Assembly (NCBI GenBank): GCA_946480465.1
Contig: CAMLJY010000064.1
Span: 1-34,156, forward strand
From: an uncultured Burkholderiales bacterium
Lineage (GTDB): Bacteria > Pseudomonadota > Gammaproteobacteria > Burkholderiales > Burkholderiaceae
Direction: 5' to 3'
Length of the DNA stretch: 34,156 bases
Positions 15,235 through 23,828 of this stretch are shown here, one piece after another. Within the stretch, counting starts at the first letter, position 1. Each line of letters begins with the position of its first letter. The position numbers and the translations under genes are program-made. The notes beneath the pieces are model-generated. The model saw only the letters and a program-made list of their open reading frames with translations, was not told the DNA's origin and did not search any database.

Positions 15235-17145
15235 TTACGTTGCTGTGACGTGCCGATCGAGCGGCAGCGTGAGACGTATCACGGTTCCATAGCCTGGACC
15301 CGACTCGACCAGGCACTGCCCCTGCAATTGCTTGGCGCGGCTCTTCATGCTGGCCATGCCGTGGCCCTTGTCGAGCCTTCCATCCAGCTCCATGGGGATG
15401 CCATTGCCGTTGTCCTGGATCACCAGCTGGAAGTCACCTCCGCCCAGCGTGCAGCGCACCGCGCAGTGCGAGGCGCCGCTGTGCTTGATGATGTTGCTGA
15501 TGGCCTCGCGCAGGATGCGCGTCGTCTGCACGTAGGCGCGCGCGGACAGCGTTCCCGGCACGTCGTCGTCCGAGGGCGCGCTCCACTCGCCCTCGACGCC
15601 GGACTGCGCCAGGCGCGACACCACTTCGGCGCGCCAGTCGCCCAGTGCGTCGCTGAGGCGCACCGGCTTGCCGGTGAGGCCGCGTACCGACAGCCGCATC
15701 TCCTCCAGTGCCTCGCGCGCCAGCGTGGAGATGCGCTCGTTGTCGCTGGTGTGCACGATGGTCAGCAGCTTCGCGCCCAGGTCGTCGTGCAGGTCGGCGG
15801 CGATGCGCTTTCGCTCGCGGTCGGTCACCTGTTCCACCTTCATTTCCGACAGCTGCGCGAAGTTGCGCTCGATCTGGGCGGTCGCCTCGCGGATGCGCAC
15901 CTCCAGCTCGGCGCGGCCCTGCTCGGCCGACTCCAGCGCCCGGCCGTACTGCTGCACCAGCCGCAAGCCAAGCGCCATGAACACCAGCGACGGCACCAGC
16001 TGCGCTACGTAGCCCACGCGCACGTCCAGCGCCGTTTGCTGAGCCAGGAACTCGGTGGCCAGTGCGACGCCCACCACCCCCAGCAGGGGGCCCATCAGCC
16101 ACAGCTGCTGCTGGCGCCGGCGGTGCGTCTCCAGCAGGTAGTAGGCTGCGGCCACGCCGATCTCCAGCGACAGCAGCGCGAACCAGGCCGTCGCCATCGG
16201 GTACAGGCGCTGCGGTCCGGCGGCGAGCAAACTCAGCAGCATCACGATGGCCTGCGAAGGCAGGCCGATGTCGACCCACCGCACGCGCCGGCCGACATAG
16301 CGCAGCAGGAACTGCACCGCCGCCAGCGCGATGAGGCTCATCAGCGTGGCCAGCAGCAGCTCGGTCGTGGCATGCGGCCATGGCAGGTCGGTCAACCACA
16401 GTCGCGACAACGCGAGCGACCAGCCCACCATCAAGATGCCGAAATAGGCCAGGTAGCTCTGGCGCCGGTTCAGCCAGCCCATCACGAAGAGGCCGATGCC
16501 CATCAGCGCAAGCGTGCCGCTGACCACCTCGGGCAGGCGCACGGCGAACAGCGTGCGCCAGCGGTAGCGCTGGTGCAGCGTCTCGTGCGGACCGAGCTCC
16601 ACGGCCGCCAGGCCGCCGGCGCGGTCACGCGAGCCCACCTCTTCCAGCGCGAAGCCGCGCAGGTGCAGTTCGATGACGTTGCCCTTGGGCTGCAGCAGCG
16701 CTGCCGGCACCGGCACGAACTGCGGCAGCTGGCAGTGGCGCGATACCGGCTCCACCAGCTGGCCGCCGGCATGGATCAGCTGGCCGTTCAGCCTCACCTC
16801 CAGCGCGCTGCAGGCCCGCTTGATGTACAGCGCGAAGAGGGCGCCGCTGCCGGCCGCGGCATCGGCATCGAAGCCGAAGCGGTAGGCCGCCACTCCGCTG
16901 TAGCGCGGACGGCTTCGGGCCCAGGCGTCGGGCAGCGGCACCGTGCGTGCGTGCGTCCAGTCGGCCGGTTGGCCGGGGCTCAACTCGATCGTGGCGGCCT
17001 GGCCGAACTCCAGGGTCTGCGCCCGCAGGCCGGAGGCTGGCCACAACAGACCGGCCAGCAGCAGCATGGTGAGCCAGATCCGCCCGCGCCGCGCCCACGC
17101 GGCCACGGCCGCCGTCACCCGGGCGCGGGAGGGGACATTCGGCAT
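15235..17145 (-). CDS. 7TM-type sensor histidine kinase (HisKA_3 family)
   Basis: 636 residues. A signal/anchor helix (about 22-38) is followed by an extracytoplasmic beta-rich domain (about 43-205) with ALEVRLNGQLIHAGG, resembling a jelly-roll ligand-binding fold, and two cysteines (112, 138) that may form a disulfide. About six to seven membrane helices (roughly 206-398) follow, the 7TM-DISM layout. A coiled coil (400-440) leads to the NarL-type H-box RKRIAADLHDDLGAKLL with His453. The HATPase domain has the N box REAISNIIKHSG, the G1 box DNGNGIP and the G2 box GHGMASMKSRA. It phosphorylates the downstream LuxR-type regulator in response to an unknown external ligand. ATG 17145 is preceded by CAGAAT, and the gene is divergent from phoH. 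Confidence 0.9.
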   Translation of the reverse strand: MPNVPSRARVTAAVAAWARRGRIWLTMLLLAGLLWPASGLRAQTLEFGQAATIELSPGQPADWTHARTVPLPDAWARSRPRYSGVAAYRFGFDADAAAGSGALFALYIKRACSALEVRLNGQLIHAGGQLVEPVSRHCQLPQFVPVPAALLQPKGNVIELHLRGFALEEVGSRDRAGGLAAVELGPHETLHQRYRWRTLFAVRLPEVVSGTLALMGIGLFVMGWLNRRQSYLAYFGILMVGWSLALSRLWLTDLPWPHATTELLLATLMSLIALAAVQFLLRYVGRRVRWVDIGLPSQAIVMLLSLLAAGPQRLYPMATAWFALLSLEIGVAAAYYLLETHRRRQQQLWLMGPLLGVVGVALATEFLAQQTALDVRVGYVAQLVPSLVFMALGLRLVQQYGRALESAEQGRAELEVRIREATAQIERNFAQLSEMKVEQVTDRERKRIAADLHDDLGAKLLTIVHTSDNERISTLAREALEEMRLSVRGLTGKPVRLSDALGDWRAEVVSRLAQSGVEGEWSAPSDDDVPGTLSARAYVQTTRILREAISNIIKHSGASHCAVRCTLGGGDFQLVIQDNGNGIPMELDGRLDKGHGMASMKSRAKQLQGQCLVESGPGYGTVIRLTLPLDRHVTAT

Positions 17146-17153
17146 GGCGCGCG

Positions 17154-17159
17154 ATTCTG
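17154..17159 (-). promoter_or_regulatory. -10-like hexamer of the kinase gene
   Basis: CAGAAT on the minus strand ends 8 nt before ATG 17145. With GACAAT of phoH at 17225 it forms a divergent promoter pair in a 92-bp gap. Confidence 0.4.
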
Positions 17160-17224
17160 CCGGAGCGGCTCGGCGCCCACCGTGCGTTCTTGCGCGCCTC
17201 GCCATCGATCGGCACCACAAGGCG

Positions 17225-17230
17225 GACAAT
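17225..17230 (+). promoter_or_regulatory. -10-like hexamer of phoH
   Basis: GACAAT ends 7 nt before the phoH ATG (17238), predicting a leaderless phoH-ybeY transcript. Confidence 0.45.
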
Positions 17231-17237
17231 CCCGCCA

Positions 17238-18197
17238 ATGATTCTTCGCCACAGCTTCGAACCGGTCGACAACAGCCGCCTGGCCCACGTGTGCGGCGCA
17301 CTCGACGAACACCTGCGCACGATCGAGATCGGGCTCGACGTGCGGATCACCCGCCGCGAGGCGCAGTTCGCGGTGGAAGGCGACCGTGCCGCGGCGGAAC
17401 GCGCGGTCGCGCTGCTGCAGTCGCTGTATTCCCGTGCCGCACGGCCCATCCCGGCCGAGGCGCTGCAACTGGCCCTGGTGGAGGTGCGCACCACCCAGGC
17501 AGCACCCGCGCCCGCGACCGCGCCGGACGGCGAGGTGGTGCTGCACACCCGTCGTGCCGACCTGCGTGGCCGCACGCCGAATCAAGTGCGCTACCTGCGC
17601 AACATCCTCTCGCACGACGTCAGTTTCGGCATCGGGCCGGCGGGTACGGGCAAGACCTACCTTGCGGTGGCGTGCGCGGTCGATGCACTGGAGCGCAGCA
17701 GCGTGCAGCGCATCGTGCTGACGCGCCCTGCGGTCGAAGCCGGTGAGCGGCTGGGGTTTCTGCCCGGCGACCTGGCGCAGAAGGTCGACCCCTACCTGCG
17801 TCCGCTGTACGACGCCCTGTACGACCTGATGGGCTTCGAGCGCGTCACCGCCGCCTTCGAGAAGGGCACGTTGGAGATCGCACCGCTCGCCTTCATGCGC
17901 GGCCGCACCTTGAACCATGCCTTCGTGATCCTCGACGAAGCGCAGAACACGACGCCGGAGCAGATGAAGATGTTCCTCACCCGCATCGGCTTCGGCTCGC
18001 GCGCGGTCATCACCGGCGACGTCAGCCAGATCGACCTGCCGCGCGGCACCACCAGCGGCCTGGTCGACGCCGAGCGCGTGCTGGACGGCGTGCGCGGCAT
18101 CGCCTTCAGCCGCTTCACGGCGGCCGACGTGGTGCGCCATCCGCTGGTGGCGCGCATCGTCGAGGCCTACGACGCGGCGAAGGCGAAACCGCAATGA
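17238..18197 (+). CDS. phoH: PhoH family ATPase
   Basis: 319 residues. An N-terminal KH-like/PhoH-N region (1-90) with [21 protein letters not shown] precedes the nucleotide-binding domain. Walker A GPAGTGKT is at 133-140, and Walker B VILDEAQN contains Asp233-Glu234; [17 protein letters not shown] and [13 protein letters not shown] are family signatures. PhoH proteins are cytoplasmic ATPases linked to RNA handling, and the gene is regularly paired with ybeY. The stop overlaps the ybeY start as ATGA, so the two are translationally coupled. The start was chosen at ATG 17238 because it follows a -10-like element and removes a basic, non-conserved extension. Confidence 0.95.
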   Translation: MILRHSFEPVDNSRLAHVCGALDEHLRTIEIGLDVRITRREAQFAVEGDRAAAERAVALLQSLYSRAARPIPAEALQLALVEVRTTQAAPAPATAPDGEVVLHTRRADLRGRTPNQVRYLRNILSHDVSFGIGPAGTGKTYLAVACAVDALERSSVQRIVLTRPAVEAGERLGFLPGDLAQKVDPYLRPLYDALYDLMGFERVTAAFEKGTLEIAPLAFMRGRTLNHAFVILDEAQNTTPEQMKMFLTRIGFGSRAVITGDVSQIDLPRGTTSGLVDAERVLDGVRGIAFSRFTAADVVRHPLVARIVEAYDAAKAKPQ

Positions 18198-18646
18198 CGA
18201 TCGCCAAGCCGGACTTGCGCCTGTCGCTGCAGTTCGCCGATCCGCGGCACCGTGCCCTGCTGCCGCGCCACAAGGTGGCGCGCTGGTTGCGGGCGGCGCT
18301 GGAGGGCCCGGCGGAGCTGACGGTGCGCATCGTCGACGCGGACGAAGGCCAGGCCTTGAACCGCGATTTCCGCGGCAAGGACTATGCGACCAACGTGTTG
18401 ACCTTCGACTACCAGCACGAGCCGGTCGTCGTGGCGGACCTGGTGCTGGCCGCGCCGGTGGTCGAGGCCGAGGCGCGCGAGCTGGGCCTGGACGTCGGCG
18501 CGCACTATGCGCACCTGCTGGTGCACGGCGCGCTGCATGCGCAGGGCTACGACCACGAGGCCGACGACGAGGCCGCCCTGATGGAGGCGCGCGAGACCGA
18601 GTTGCTGCTCGGCCTCGGCCTGCACGATCCCTACCCCGGACGCTGA
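18194..18646 (+). CDS. ybeY: rRNA maturation endoribonuclease YbeY
   Basis: 150 residues, normal length. The zinc-binding motif [12 protein letters not shown] gives three histidines at 111, 115 and 121, spaced as the family requires. Upstream blocks [26 protein letters not shown] include the conserved R-x-K-D-x-x-T-[DN]-V-L-[ST]-F segment. YbeY is a metal-dependent RNase with roles in 16S rRNA 3'-end maturation and ribosome quality control. It overlaps phoH by 4 bp and ends 8 bp before the convergent hemB stop, leaving no room for a separate terminator. Confidence 0.96.
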   Translation: MTIAKPDLRLSLQFADPRHRALLPRHKVARWLRAALEGPAELTVRIVDADEGQALNRDFRGKDYATNVLTFDYQHEPVVVADLVLAAPVVEAEARELGLDVGAHYAHLLVHGALHAQGYDHEADDEAALMEARETELLLGLGLHDPYPGR

Positions 18647-18654
18647 ACCGGGAG

Positions 18655-19786
<1,132 letters not shown>

Positions 19787-19792
19787 TGGCAT

Positions 19793-19905
19793 CGAATGAT
19801 AGCCGCGAGGTTGTCATTCCCTGCTTTTCCTCCCTGAGCAGGTGCCTTACCGTGATGACAGCGTTAAGGCTTGCGACCCCGGCCCGAGGCCGGGGTTCTT
19901 TTTTT
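19793..19905 (+). ncRNA. Candidate trans-acting small RNA between hemB and hemJ
   Basis: About 113 nt with a promoter in front and a strong intrinsic terminator at the end, yet no coding frame of note between them and no + strand gene upstream for 1.1 kb. Two stem-loops precede the terminator. The first is CCTGC (19820-19824) / GCAGG (19838-19842) with a 13-nt pyrimidine-rich loop holding CCTCC (19829-19833), complementary to Shine-Dalgarno sequences. The second is GCCTTA (19844-19849) / TAAGGC (19865-19870). A loop with CCUCC is typical of small RNAs that bind ribosome binding sites, such as the cuckoo-type families of proteobacteria. Start and family membership are inferred; the architecture is read directly. 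Confidence 0.65.
19876..19905 (+). terminator. Strong intrinsic terminator of the small RNA
   Basis: A perfect 9-bp stem, ACCCCGGCC (19876-19884) / GGCCGGGGT (19888-19896), with a CGA loop, is followed by TCTTTTTTT (19897-19905). It is the best rho-independent terminator in the window and points in the + direction. Confidence 0.9.
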
Positions 19906-19914
19906 GGCGGCCCG

Positions 19915-19920
19915 GATAAT
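19915..19920 (+). promoter_or_regulatory. -10-like hexamer before the hemJ leader ORF
   Basis: GATAAT lies 9 nt before ATG 19930 and 10 nt after the small RNA terminator T tract. It is the likely start of the hemJ-vanZ transcript. Confidence 0.5.
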
Positions 19921-19929
19921 GCCTTGCCC

Positions 19930-20007
19930 ATGGATCGCCACCAGCTCATTTCGTTCGTCCCCCGCAAGGGTATGTCAGCGCCCTGCGGGCGGTTCGGCAG
20001 GCTCTGA
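19930..20007 (+). CDS. 25-codon leader ORF coupled to hemJ
   Basis: A short frame, MDRHQLISFVPRKGMSAPCG then RFGRL, starts 9 nt after a -10-like hexamer. Its TGA stop (20005-20007) overlaps the hemJ ATG as TGATG. The arrangement suggests that ribosomes finishing the leader peptide start hemJ by re-initiation. The peptide is basic with one cysteine; I recognise no function. It could also be chance sequence within the 5' leader, because no ribosome binding site precedes it and hemJ itself has none. Confidence 0.4.
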   Translation: MDRHQLISFVPRKGMSAPCGRFGRL

Positions 20008-20444
20008 TGCACGGCTTTCTCTGGGTCAAGGCATTCCACATCGTGTTCGTGGCCAGTTGGTTCGCGGGCCTGTTCTACCTGCCGCGGCTGTTCGTCAACC
20101 TGGCGATGGTGCCGGCCGACAGCCATGCCGAGCGGGAGCGCCTGCTGCTGATGGCGCGCAAGCTCTACCGCTTTGCCAATCTGCTGATGCTGGTGGCGCT
20201 GGCGCTGGGACTGGTGCTGTGGCTGGGCTACGGCGTCGGTCGCGGACCGGGCCAGCTCTGGCTGCATGCCAAGCTCATGCTGGTCGTTGGTGCCATCGGG
20301 TACCAGCATGCCTGCGGGCGGCTGATGCGGGACTTCGAGCAGTGCGCCAACCGCCGCAGCGACCGCTGGTACCGCGTCTTCAACGAGATCAGCGTGCTGA
20401 TCTTCGCTGCCATCGTCGTGCTGGCGGTGGTCAAGCCCTTCTGA
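20007..20444 (+). CDS. hemJ: HemJ-type protoporphyrinogen IX oxidase (CopD-like membrane protein)
   Basis: 145 residues with four predicted membrane helices (about 5-30, 54-75, 86-104, 126-142). The N-terminal block WVKAFHIVFVASWFAGLFYLPRLFV with His11, the WLHAKLMLVVGAIGYQHACGRL segment with Lys89, and the closing RVFNEISVLIFAAIVVLAVVKPF are hallmarks of HemJ, which oxidises protoporphyrinogen IX to protoporphyrin IX in the inner membrane. Automatic pipelines often name such proteins CopD family. Location 350 bp from hemB, divergently, fits haem synthesis. The start overlaps the stop of a short leader ORF, and the downstream vanZ-like gene begins 10 nt after the stop. Confidence 0.82.
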   Translation: MHGFLWVKAFHIVFVASWFAGLFYLPRLFVNLAMVPADSHAERERLLLMARKLYRFANLLMLVALALGLVLWLGYGVGRGPGQLWLHAKLMLVVGAIGYQHACGRLMRDFEQCANRRSDRWYRVFNEISVLIFAAIVVLAVVKPF

Positions 20445-20454
20445 TGCCTGCCTG

Positions 20455-21570
20455 ATGTCCACCGGACCCGCACGGCGTTCCGGCACCGCGCTGCTGGCCT
20501 GGGCGTGGGTGGTGCTGATTACCTACGCCACGCTGTTTCCGTTCACGGATTGGCGCTGGCCCCCCGGCGCCGTCCCGAGTGACCTGCTGGCGCTGCGCTG
20601 GCCCCGCTGGTGGGGCGGTTTCGACGTTGGTGCGAACCTGCTGGGCTACTTGCCGCTGGGCTTGCTGGTCGGGCTGGCCATGCTGTCAAAGGGGCGCGGC
20701 AAGCTGCTGGGGGCGATGGGCGGCTTCGTCGCGGGGCTCGGCCTGTCGTACGCACTTGAGGTCACCCAGCACCTGCTGCCCCAGCGCGTTCCTTCCCTGA
20801 TGGACTGGGTGCTCAACAGCGCAGGGGCCGCGCTCGGGGGCCTCCTGGCGGCTGCGCTCGGCGCTGCCGGCTTGCCGCCGCGACTGCGCCAGGCGCATGA
20901 CCGGTGGCTCGGTGCCGGTGGCGCCGGCGCGATGGTGCTGCTGCTGCTGTGGCCGGTGGCGCTTCTGTTTCCCGCGCCGGTGCCGCTGGGCTTGGGCCAG
21001 GTCGGGGGCCTGTTGCAGGAATGGGCGCTGATGGCGCTGACGGACGTGCCCTGGGCGGAACCGGCCATCGAATGGCTGGAGGACGAGCCGGCGCAACCGT
21101 CGCTGTCGCGCCTGTCGGAGGGCTTGGCCGTGGTGCTTGGTCTGCTGTCGCCGTGCCTGATCGCCTTCGCGGCATCCCGGCCCCCGTGGCGGCGGGCCGG
21201 TTGGGCGATCGGCGCGCCCCTGGTTGCGGTGGCGGCCACGACCTTGTCGACGGCGCTGAACTTCGGCCCCGACCATGCCCTGGCATGGCACACCCCGGGC
21301 GTCCTTGCTGCGCTGGCGATCGGCACCGTGATCGCGCTGTCGTTGGTCTGGGTGGGGCCGCGCGCAGCCGCCGGCCTGGCGTTGGTGGCACTGACTGGCC
21401 TGGTGATGTTGGTGCACCAAGCGCCCACCGACCCGTATTTCGCCCAGAGCCTGCAGGGTTGGGAGCAGGGACGCTTCATCCGCTTCCACGGCCTGGCGCG
21501 CTGGGTGGGATGGCTGTGGCCCTACGCGGCGATGGGCTGGTTGCTGGCTCGTCCGCGCGCCGCAGAGTGA
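20455..21570 (+). CDS. VanZ-like family membrane protein
   Basis: 371 residues, strongly hydrophobic with about eight to nine membrane helices. The VanZ-like signature occupies the first 135 residues: YATLFPF, then D-x-x-x-N-x-x-x-Y-x-P-x-G (DVGANLLGYLPLG), E102 and Q105 in ALEVTQHLLP, and DWVLNSAGAALG (Asp117, Asn121). The second half contains further helices with no domain I recognise. VanZ proteins are named after a teicoplanin resistance accessory protein, but in proteobacteria the role is unknown and resistance should not be assumed. It follows hemJ by 10 nt and is probably co-transcribed. Confidence 0.85.
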   Translation: MSTGPARRSGTALLAWAWVVLITYATLFPFTDWRWPPGAVPSDLLALRWPRWWGGFDVGANLLGYLPLGLLVGLAMLSKGRGKLLGAMGGFVAGLGLSYALEVTQHLLPQRVPSLMDWVLNSAGAALGGLLAAALGAAGLPPRLRQAHDRWLGAGGAGAMVLLLLWPVALLFPAPVPLGLGQVGGLLQEWALMALTDVPWAEPAIEWLEDEPAQPSLSRLSEGLAVVLGLLSPCLIAFAASRPPWRRAGWAIGAPLVAVAATTLSTALNFGPDHALAWHTPGVLAALAIGTVIALSLVWVGPRAAAGLALVALTGLVMLVHQAPTDPYFAQSLQGWEQGRFIRFHGLARWVGWLWPYAAMGWLLARPRAAE

Positions 21571-21622
21571 ACCACGGCTGACCGACTGACCCGCGCTGCC
21601 CGTCCGGGTACACCCTGGTTCC

Positions 21623-21628
21623 TACAAT
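21623..21628 (+). promoter_or_regulatory. -10 hexamer of the ferredoxin gene
   Basis: TACAAT ends 8 nt before ATG 21637. It is one of the best -10 matches in the window and predicts a leaderless transcript for the ferredoxin-hydrolase-dacC group. No -35 is evident. Confidence 0.5.
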
Positions 21629-21636
21629 CGCGCCCG

Positions 21637-21963
21637 ATGAGCTATTACAAGCACCATGTCTTCTTCTGCCTGAACCAGCGCAGCAACGGTGAAGCCTGCT
21701 GCGCCCAGCATGATGCCCAGGCGGCTTTCGACCACTGCAAATCGCGCGTCAAGGCCGAGGGCCTGGCGGGCCCCGGCGGCGTGCGCGTCAACAAGGCCGG
21801 GTGCCTGGATCGCTGCGCGGGCGGTCCGGTTGCCGTCATCTACCCCGAGGCCATCTGGTACACCTTCGTCGACCGCACCGACGTCGACGAGATCGTCGAC
21901 GAGCACCTGAAGCACGGCCGTGTCGTCGAGCGGCTCCTGTTGCCGCCGGACGTCGGCCGCTGA
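21637..21963 (+). CDS. Thioredoxin-fold (2Fe-2S) ferredoxin
   Basis: 108 residues. The cysteine pattern Cys11 (FFCLNQR), Cys21/Cys22 (GEACC), then Cys56 and Cys60 (NKAGCLDRC) followed by GGPVAVIYPEAIWYTFVDRTDVDEIVDEHL matches the thioredoxin-like 2Fe-2S ferredoxins related to the NuoE fold and Aquifex Fd4. The protein would be a soluble electron carrier; its partners are unknown. An extra Cys34 is present. It starts 8 nt after a -10 hexamer and is followed after 2 nt by an alpha/beta hydrolase gene. Confidence 0.92.
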   Translation: MSYYKHHVFFCLNQRSNGEACCAQHDAQAAFDHCKSRVKAEGLAGPGGVRVNKAGCLDRCAGGPVAVIYPEAIWYTFVDRTDVDEIVDEHLKHGRVVERLLLPPDVGR

Positions 21964-21965
21964 AC

Positions 21966-22595
21966 ATGAACCGCGATACCCGCCTCGCCGCGATCGAGGG
22001 GCCGGCAGGCGCCATAGCCTGCGCCATCGACGAGCCGCCCACCGCGCCGCGCGGCACAGCGGTGCTGTGCCACCCGCATCCGCAACATGGCGGGACCATG
22101 GACAACAAGGTGGTGCAGACCCTGGCGCGCGCGTTCCTGCAACTGGGCTACCGCGCCGTGCGCTTCAACTTTCGTGGCGTTGGGGCCTCGGCCGGAAGCT
22201 GGGACGAGGGGCGCGGCGAGGTGGATGACGCGCTGGCCGTCATCGCTGCGCACCGTGATGCCACGCTGCCGCTGGCACTCGGCGGCTTCTCGTTCGGGGG
22301 CTTCGTCGCCGCCAGCGCAGCCGCGCGCCTGCCGCAGGGCCAGTGCGTCGAGCGCCTGGTGTTGGTCGGTCCAGCTACCAGCCGTTTCGATGTGCCTGCC
22401 GTGCCGGCCGATACTGTCGTGATCCACGGCGAGGCCGACGACGTGGTGCCGCTCGCCGCCACGCTGGACTGGGCCCGGCCCCAGACGCTCCCGGTGATCG
22501 TCTTCCCCGGCGTCGGCCACTTTTTCCACGGGCAGCTCACGCTGCTGAAGAACCAGGTCGTCCAGGCCTGGCACCGCTCTCCGATCTCCGCATGA
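21966..22595 (+). CDS. Alpha/beta hydrolase
   Basis: 209 residues. The catalytic triad is recognisable: nucleophile Ser109 in GGFSFGG, Asp158 in HGEADDVVP, and His185 in PGVGHFFHG. The segment CHPHPQHGGTMDNKVVQTLARAFLQLGYRAVRFNFRGVGAS is typical of a small proteobacterial subfamily related to dienelactone hydrolase/serine aminopeptidase proteins. There is no signal peptide, so it is cytoplasmic; the ester or amide substrate is unknown. The gene lies between the ferredoxin (2-nt gap) and dacC (4-nt ATGA overlap), so it is certainly part of the same unit. Confidence 0.9.
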   Translation: MNRDTRLAAIEGPAGAIACAIDEPPTAPRGTAVLCHPHPQHGGTMDNKVVQTLARAFLQLGYRAVRFNFRGVGASAGSWDEGRGEVDDALAVIAAHRDATLPLALGGFSFGGFVAASAAARLPQGQCVERLVLVGPATSRFDVPAVPADTVVIHGEADDVVPLAATLDWARPQTLPVIVFPGVGHFFHGQLTLLKNQVVQAWHRSPISA

Positions 22596-23743
22596 AAAGA
22601 CTCATCGCACTCGTGCTGGCCTGTGCCGGCCTGGTCTCCGCCTGGGCGCAAGCCCCGCAACCGCCCGAAGTGGCCGCCAAGGCCTACGTGCTGCTCGACG
22701 TCACCGCCAACCAGGTGCTGGCGGAGCGTCAGGCCGATGCGCAGGCCGATCCCGCTTCACTCACCAAGCTGATGACTGCTTGGCTCGTCTTCGACGCCCT
22801 GAAGGCCAAGAAGCTGGCGCTCGAGCAGACGCTGCCTGTGTCCGTGCGCGCCTGGTCAGAGCGCAAGGGGGGGGGCTCATTGATGTTCATCGACCCGAAG
22901 ATGACGCCCAAGGTCGATGAACTGCTGCGCGGCATGATCGCCGTTTCGGGGAACGACGCGGCGGTGGCGCTGGCCGAGGGGGTGGCCGGCTCCGTTGACA
23001 GCTTCGTCGGGATGATGAACCGCCAGGCCCAGGCCTGGGGGTTGAAGAACACGCAGTTCAAGAACGTCACTGGACTGAGCGAGGCCGGCCACTACAGCAG
23101 CGCGCGCGACATGGCGCTGATCGCGCTGCGCGTGGTGAACGACTTCCCCGAGTACTACGCCACCTATTACTCACTGAAGCAGTACACCTTCAACAACATC
23201 AAGCAGGACAACCGCAACATGCTGCTCGGCCGCGATCCTTCGGTGGACGGCATGAAGACCGGCTACACCGAAGGTGCCGGGTACTGCTTGATCGCCAGCG
23301 CACAGCGCGACTTCCCGAACGGCAAACGCCGGTTGCTCAGCGTGGTGCTGGGCACCGCCTCGCGCGAGGCGCGGGCCAGCGAGAGCCAGAAGCTGCTGAA
23401 CTGGGGCTACACCGCCTGGGACGCCGTGCGGCTGTTCGAGGCCGGCAAAGCCGCCACGACGGTGCCGGTCTGGAAGGGCGCGCAGCCAACCGCCCAACTG
23501 GGCGCAGCCGGCGGCGTGGTGATCGCCGTGCCCAGGGGCGAGGGGGACAAGCTCAAGACCACGATAGAACGCGCCGACCCCTTGGTGGCACCCCTCGCCA
23601 AGGGCCAGAAGGTCGGCACGCTGAAGGTGACGACCCAGGCGGGCGCGTCAATCGCCACCGTGCCGCTGGTGGTGCTGGAACCGGTGGAGCAGGCCGGCAT
23701 CCTGGGCCGCGCCTGGGATTCCCTGCGCCTTTGGATCAAGTAG
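22592..23743 (+). CDS. dacC: D-alanyl-D-alanine carboxypeptidase (PBP5/6 type)
   Basis: 383 residues. A signal peptide (MKRLIALVLACAGLVSAWA) exports it. The penicillin-binding motifs are S56-x-x-K59 (SLTK), SGN at 119-121 and KTG at 222-224. A PBP5-type C-terminal beta domain (about 285-365) and an amphipathic terminal helix (ILGRAWDSLRLWIK) anchor it to the periplasmic face of the inner membrane, where it trims the terminal D-Ala of peptidoglycan pentapeptides. The start overlaps the hydrolase stop as ATGA. Codons 93-95 contain an uninterrupted run of nine G (22867-22875). dacA and dacC are not distinguishable from sequence; the neighbourhood with ybeD, lipB and lipA matches that of dacA in enterics. 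Confidence 0.94.
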   Translation: MKRLIALVLACAGLVSAWAQAPQPPEVAAKAYVLLDVTANQVLAERQADAQADPASLTKLMTAWLVFDALKAKKLALEQTLPVSVRAWSERKGGGSLMFIDPKMTPKVDELLRGMIAVSGNDAAVALAEGVAGSVDSFVGMMNRQAQAWGLKNTQFKNVTGLSEAGHYSSARDMALIALRVVNDFPEYYATYYSLKQYTFNNIKQDNRNMLLGRDPSVDGMKTGYTEGAGYCLIASAQRDFPNGKRRLLSVVLGTASREARASESQKLLNWGYTAWDAVRLFEAGKAATTVPVWKGAQPTAQLGAAGGVVIAVPRGEGDKLKTTIERADPLVAPLAKGQKVGTLKVTTQAGASIATVPLVVLEPVEQAGILGRAWDSLRLWIK

Positions 23744-23828
23744 TCGTGCCGCGCGGCCGAACCGCCGATAGCCGCGGAGGCGCGCATTCGGTAAGCTGGC
23801 GCGTTGCTGCCGCCCCGAAAGGACCGCG

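Noticed and set aside
14998..17241. Long open frame on + (747 codons) opposite the histidine kinase
   Set aside because: Antisense to a complete kinase with all motifs; the translation is repetitive and rich in His, Gln and Arg.
19793..19905. 6S RNA, tmRNA or signal recognition particle RNA
   Set aside because: The length and the two-hairpin plus terminator form do not fit these RNAs; no tRNA-like end or long central bulged stem is present.
20455..21570. Glycopeptide resistance determinant
   Set aside because: VanZ-like domains are widespread in proteobacteria and no vanHAX-type genes are nearby.
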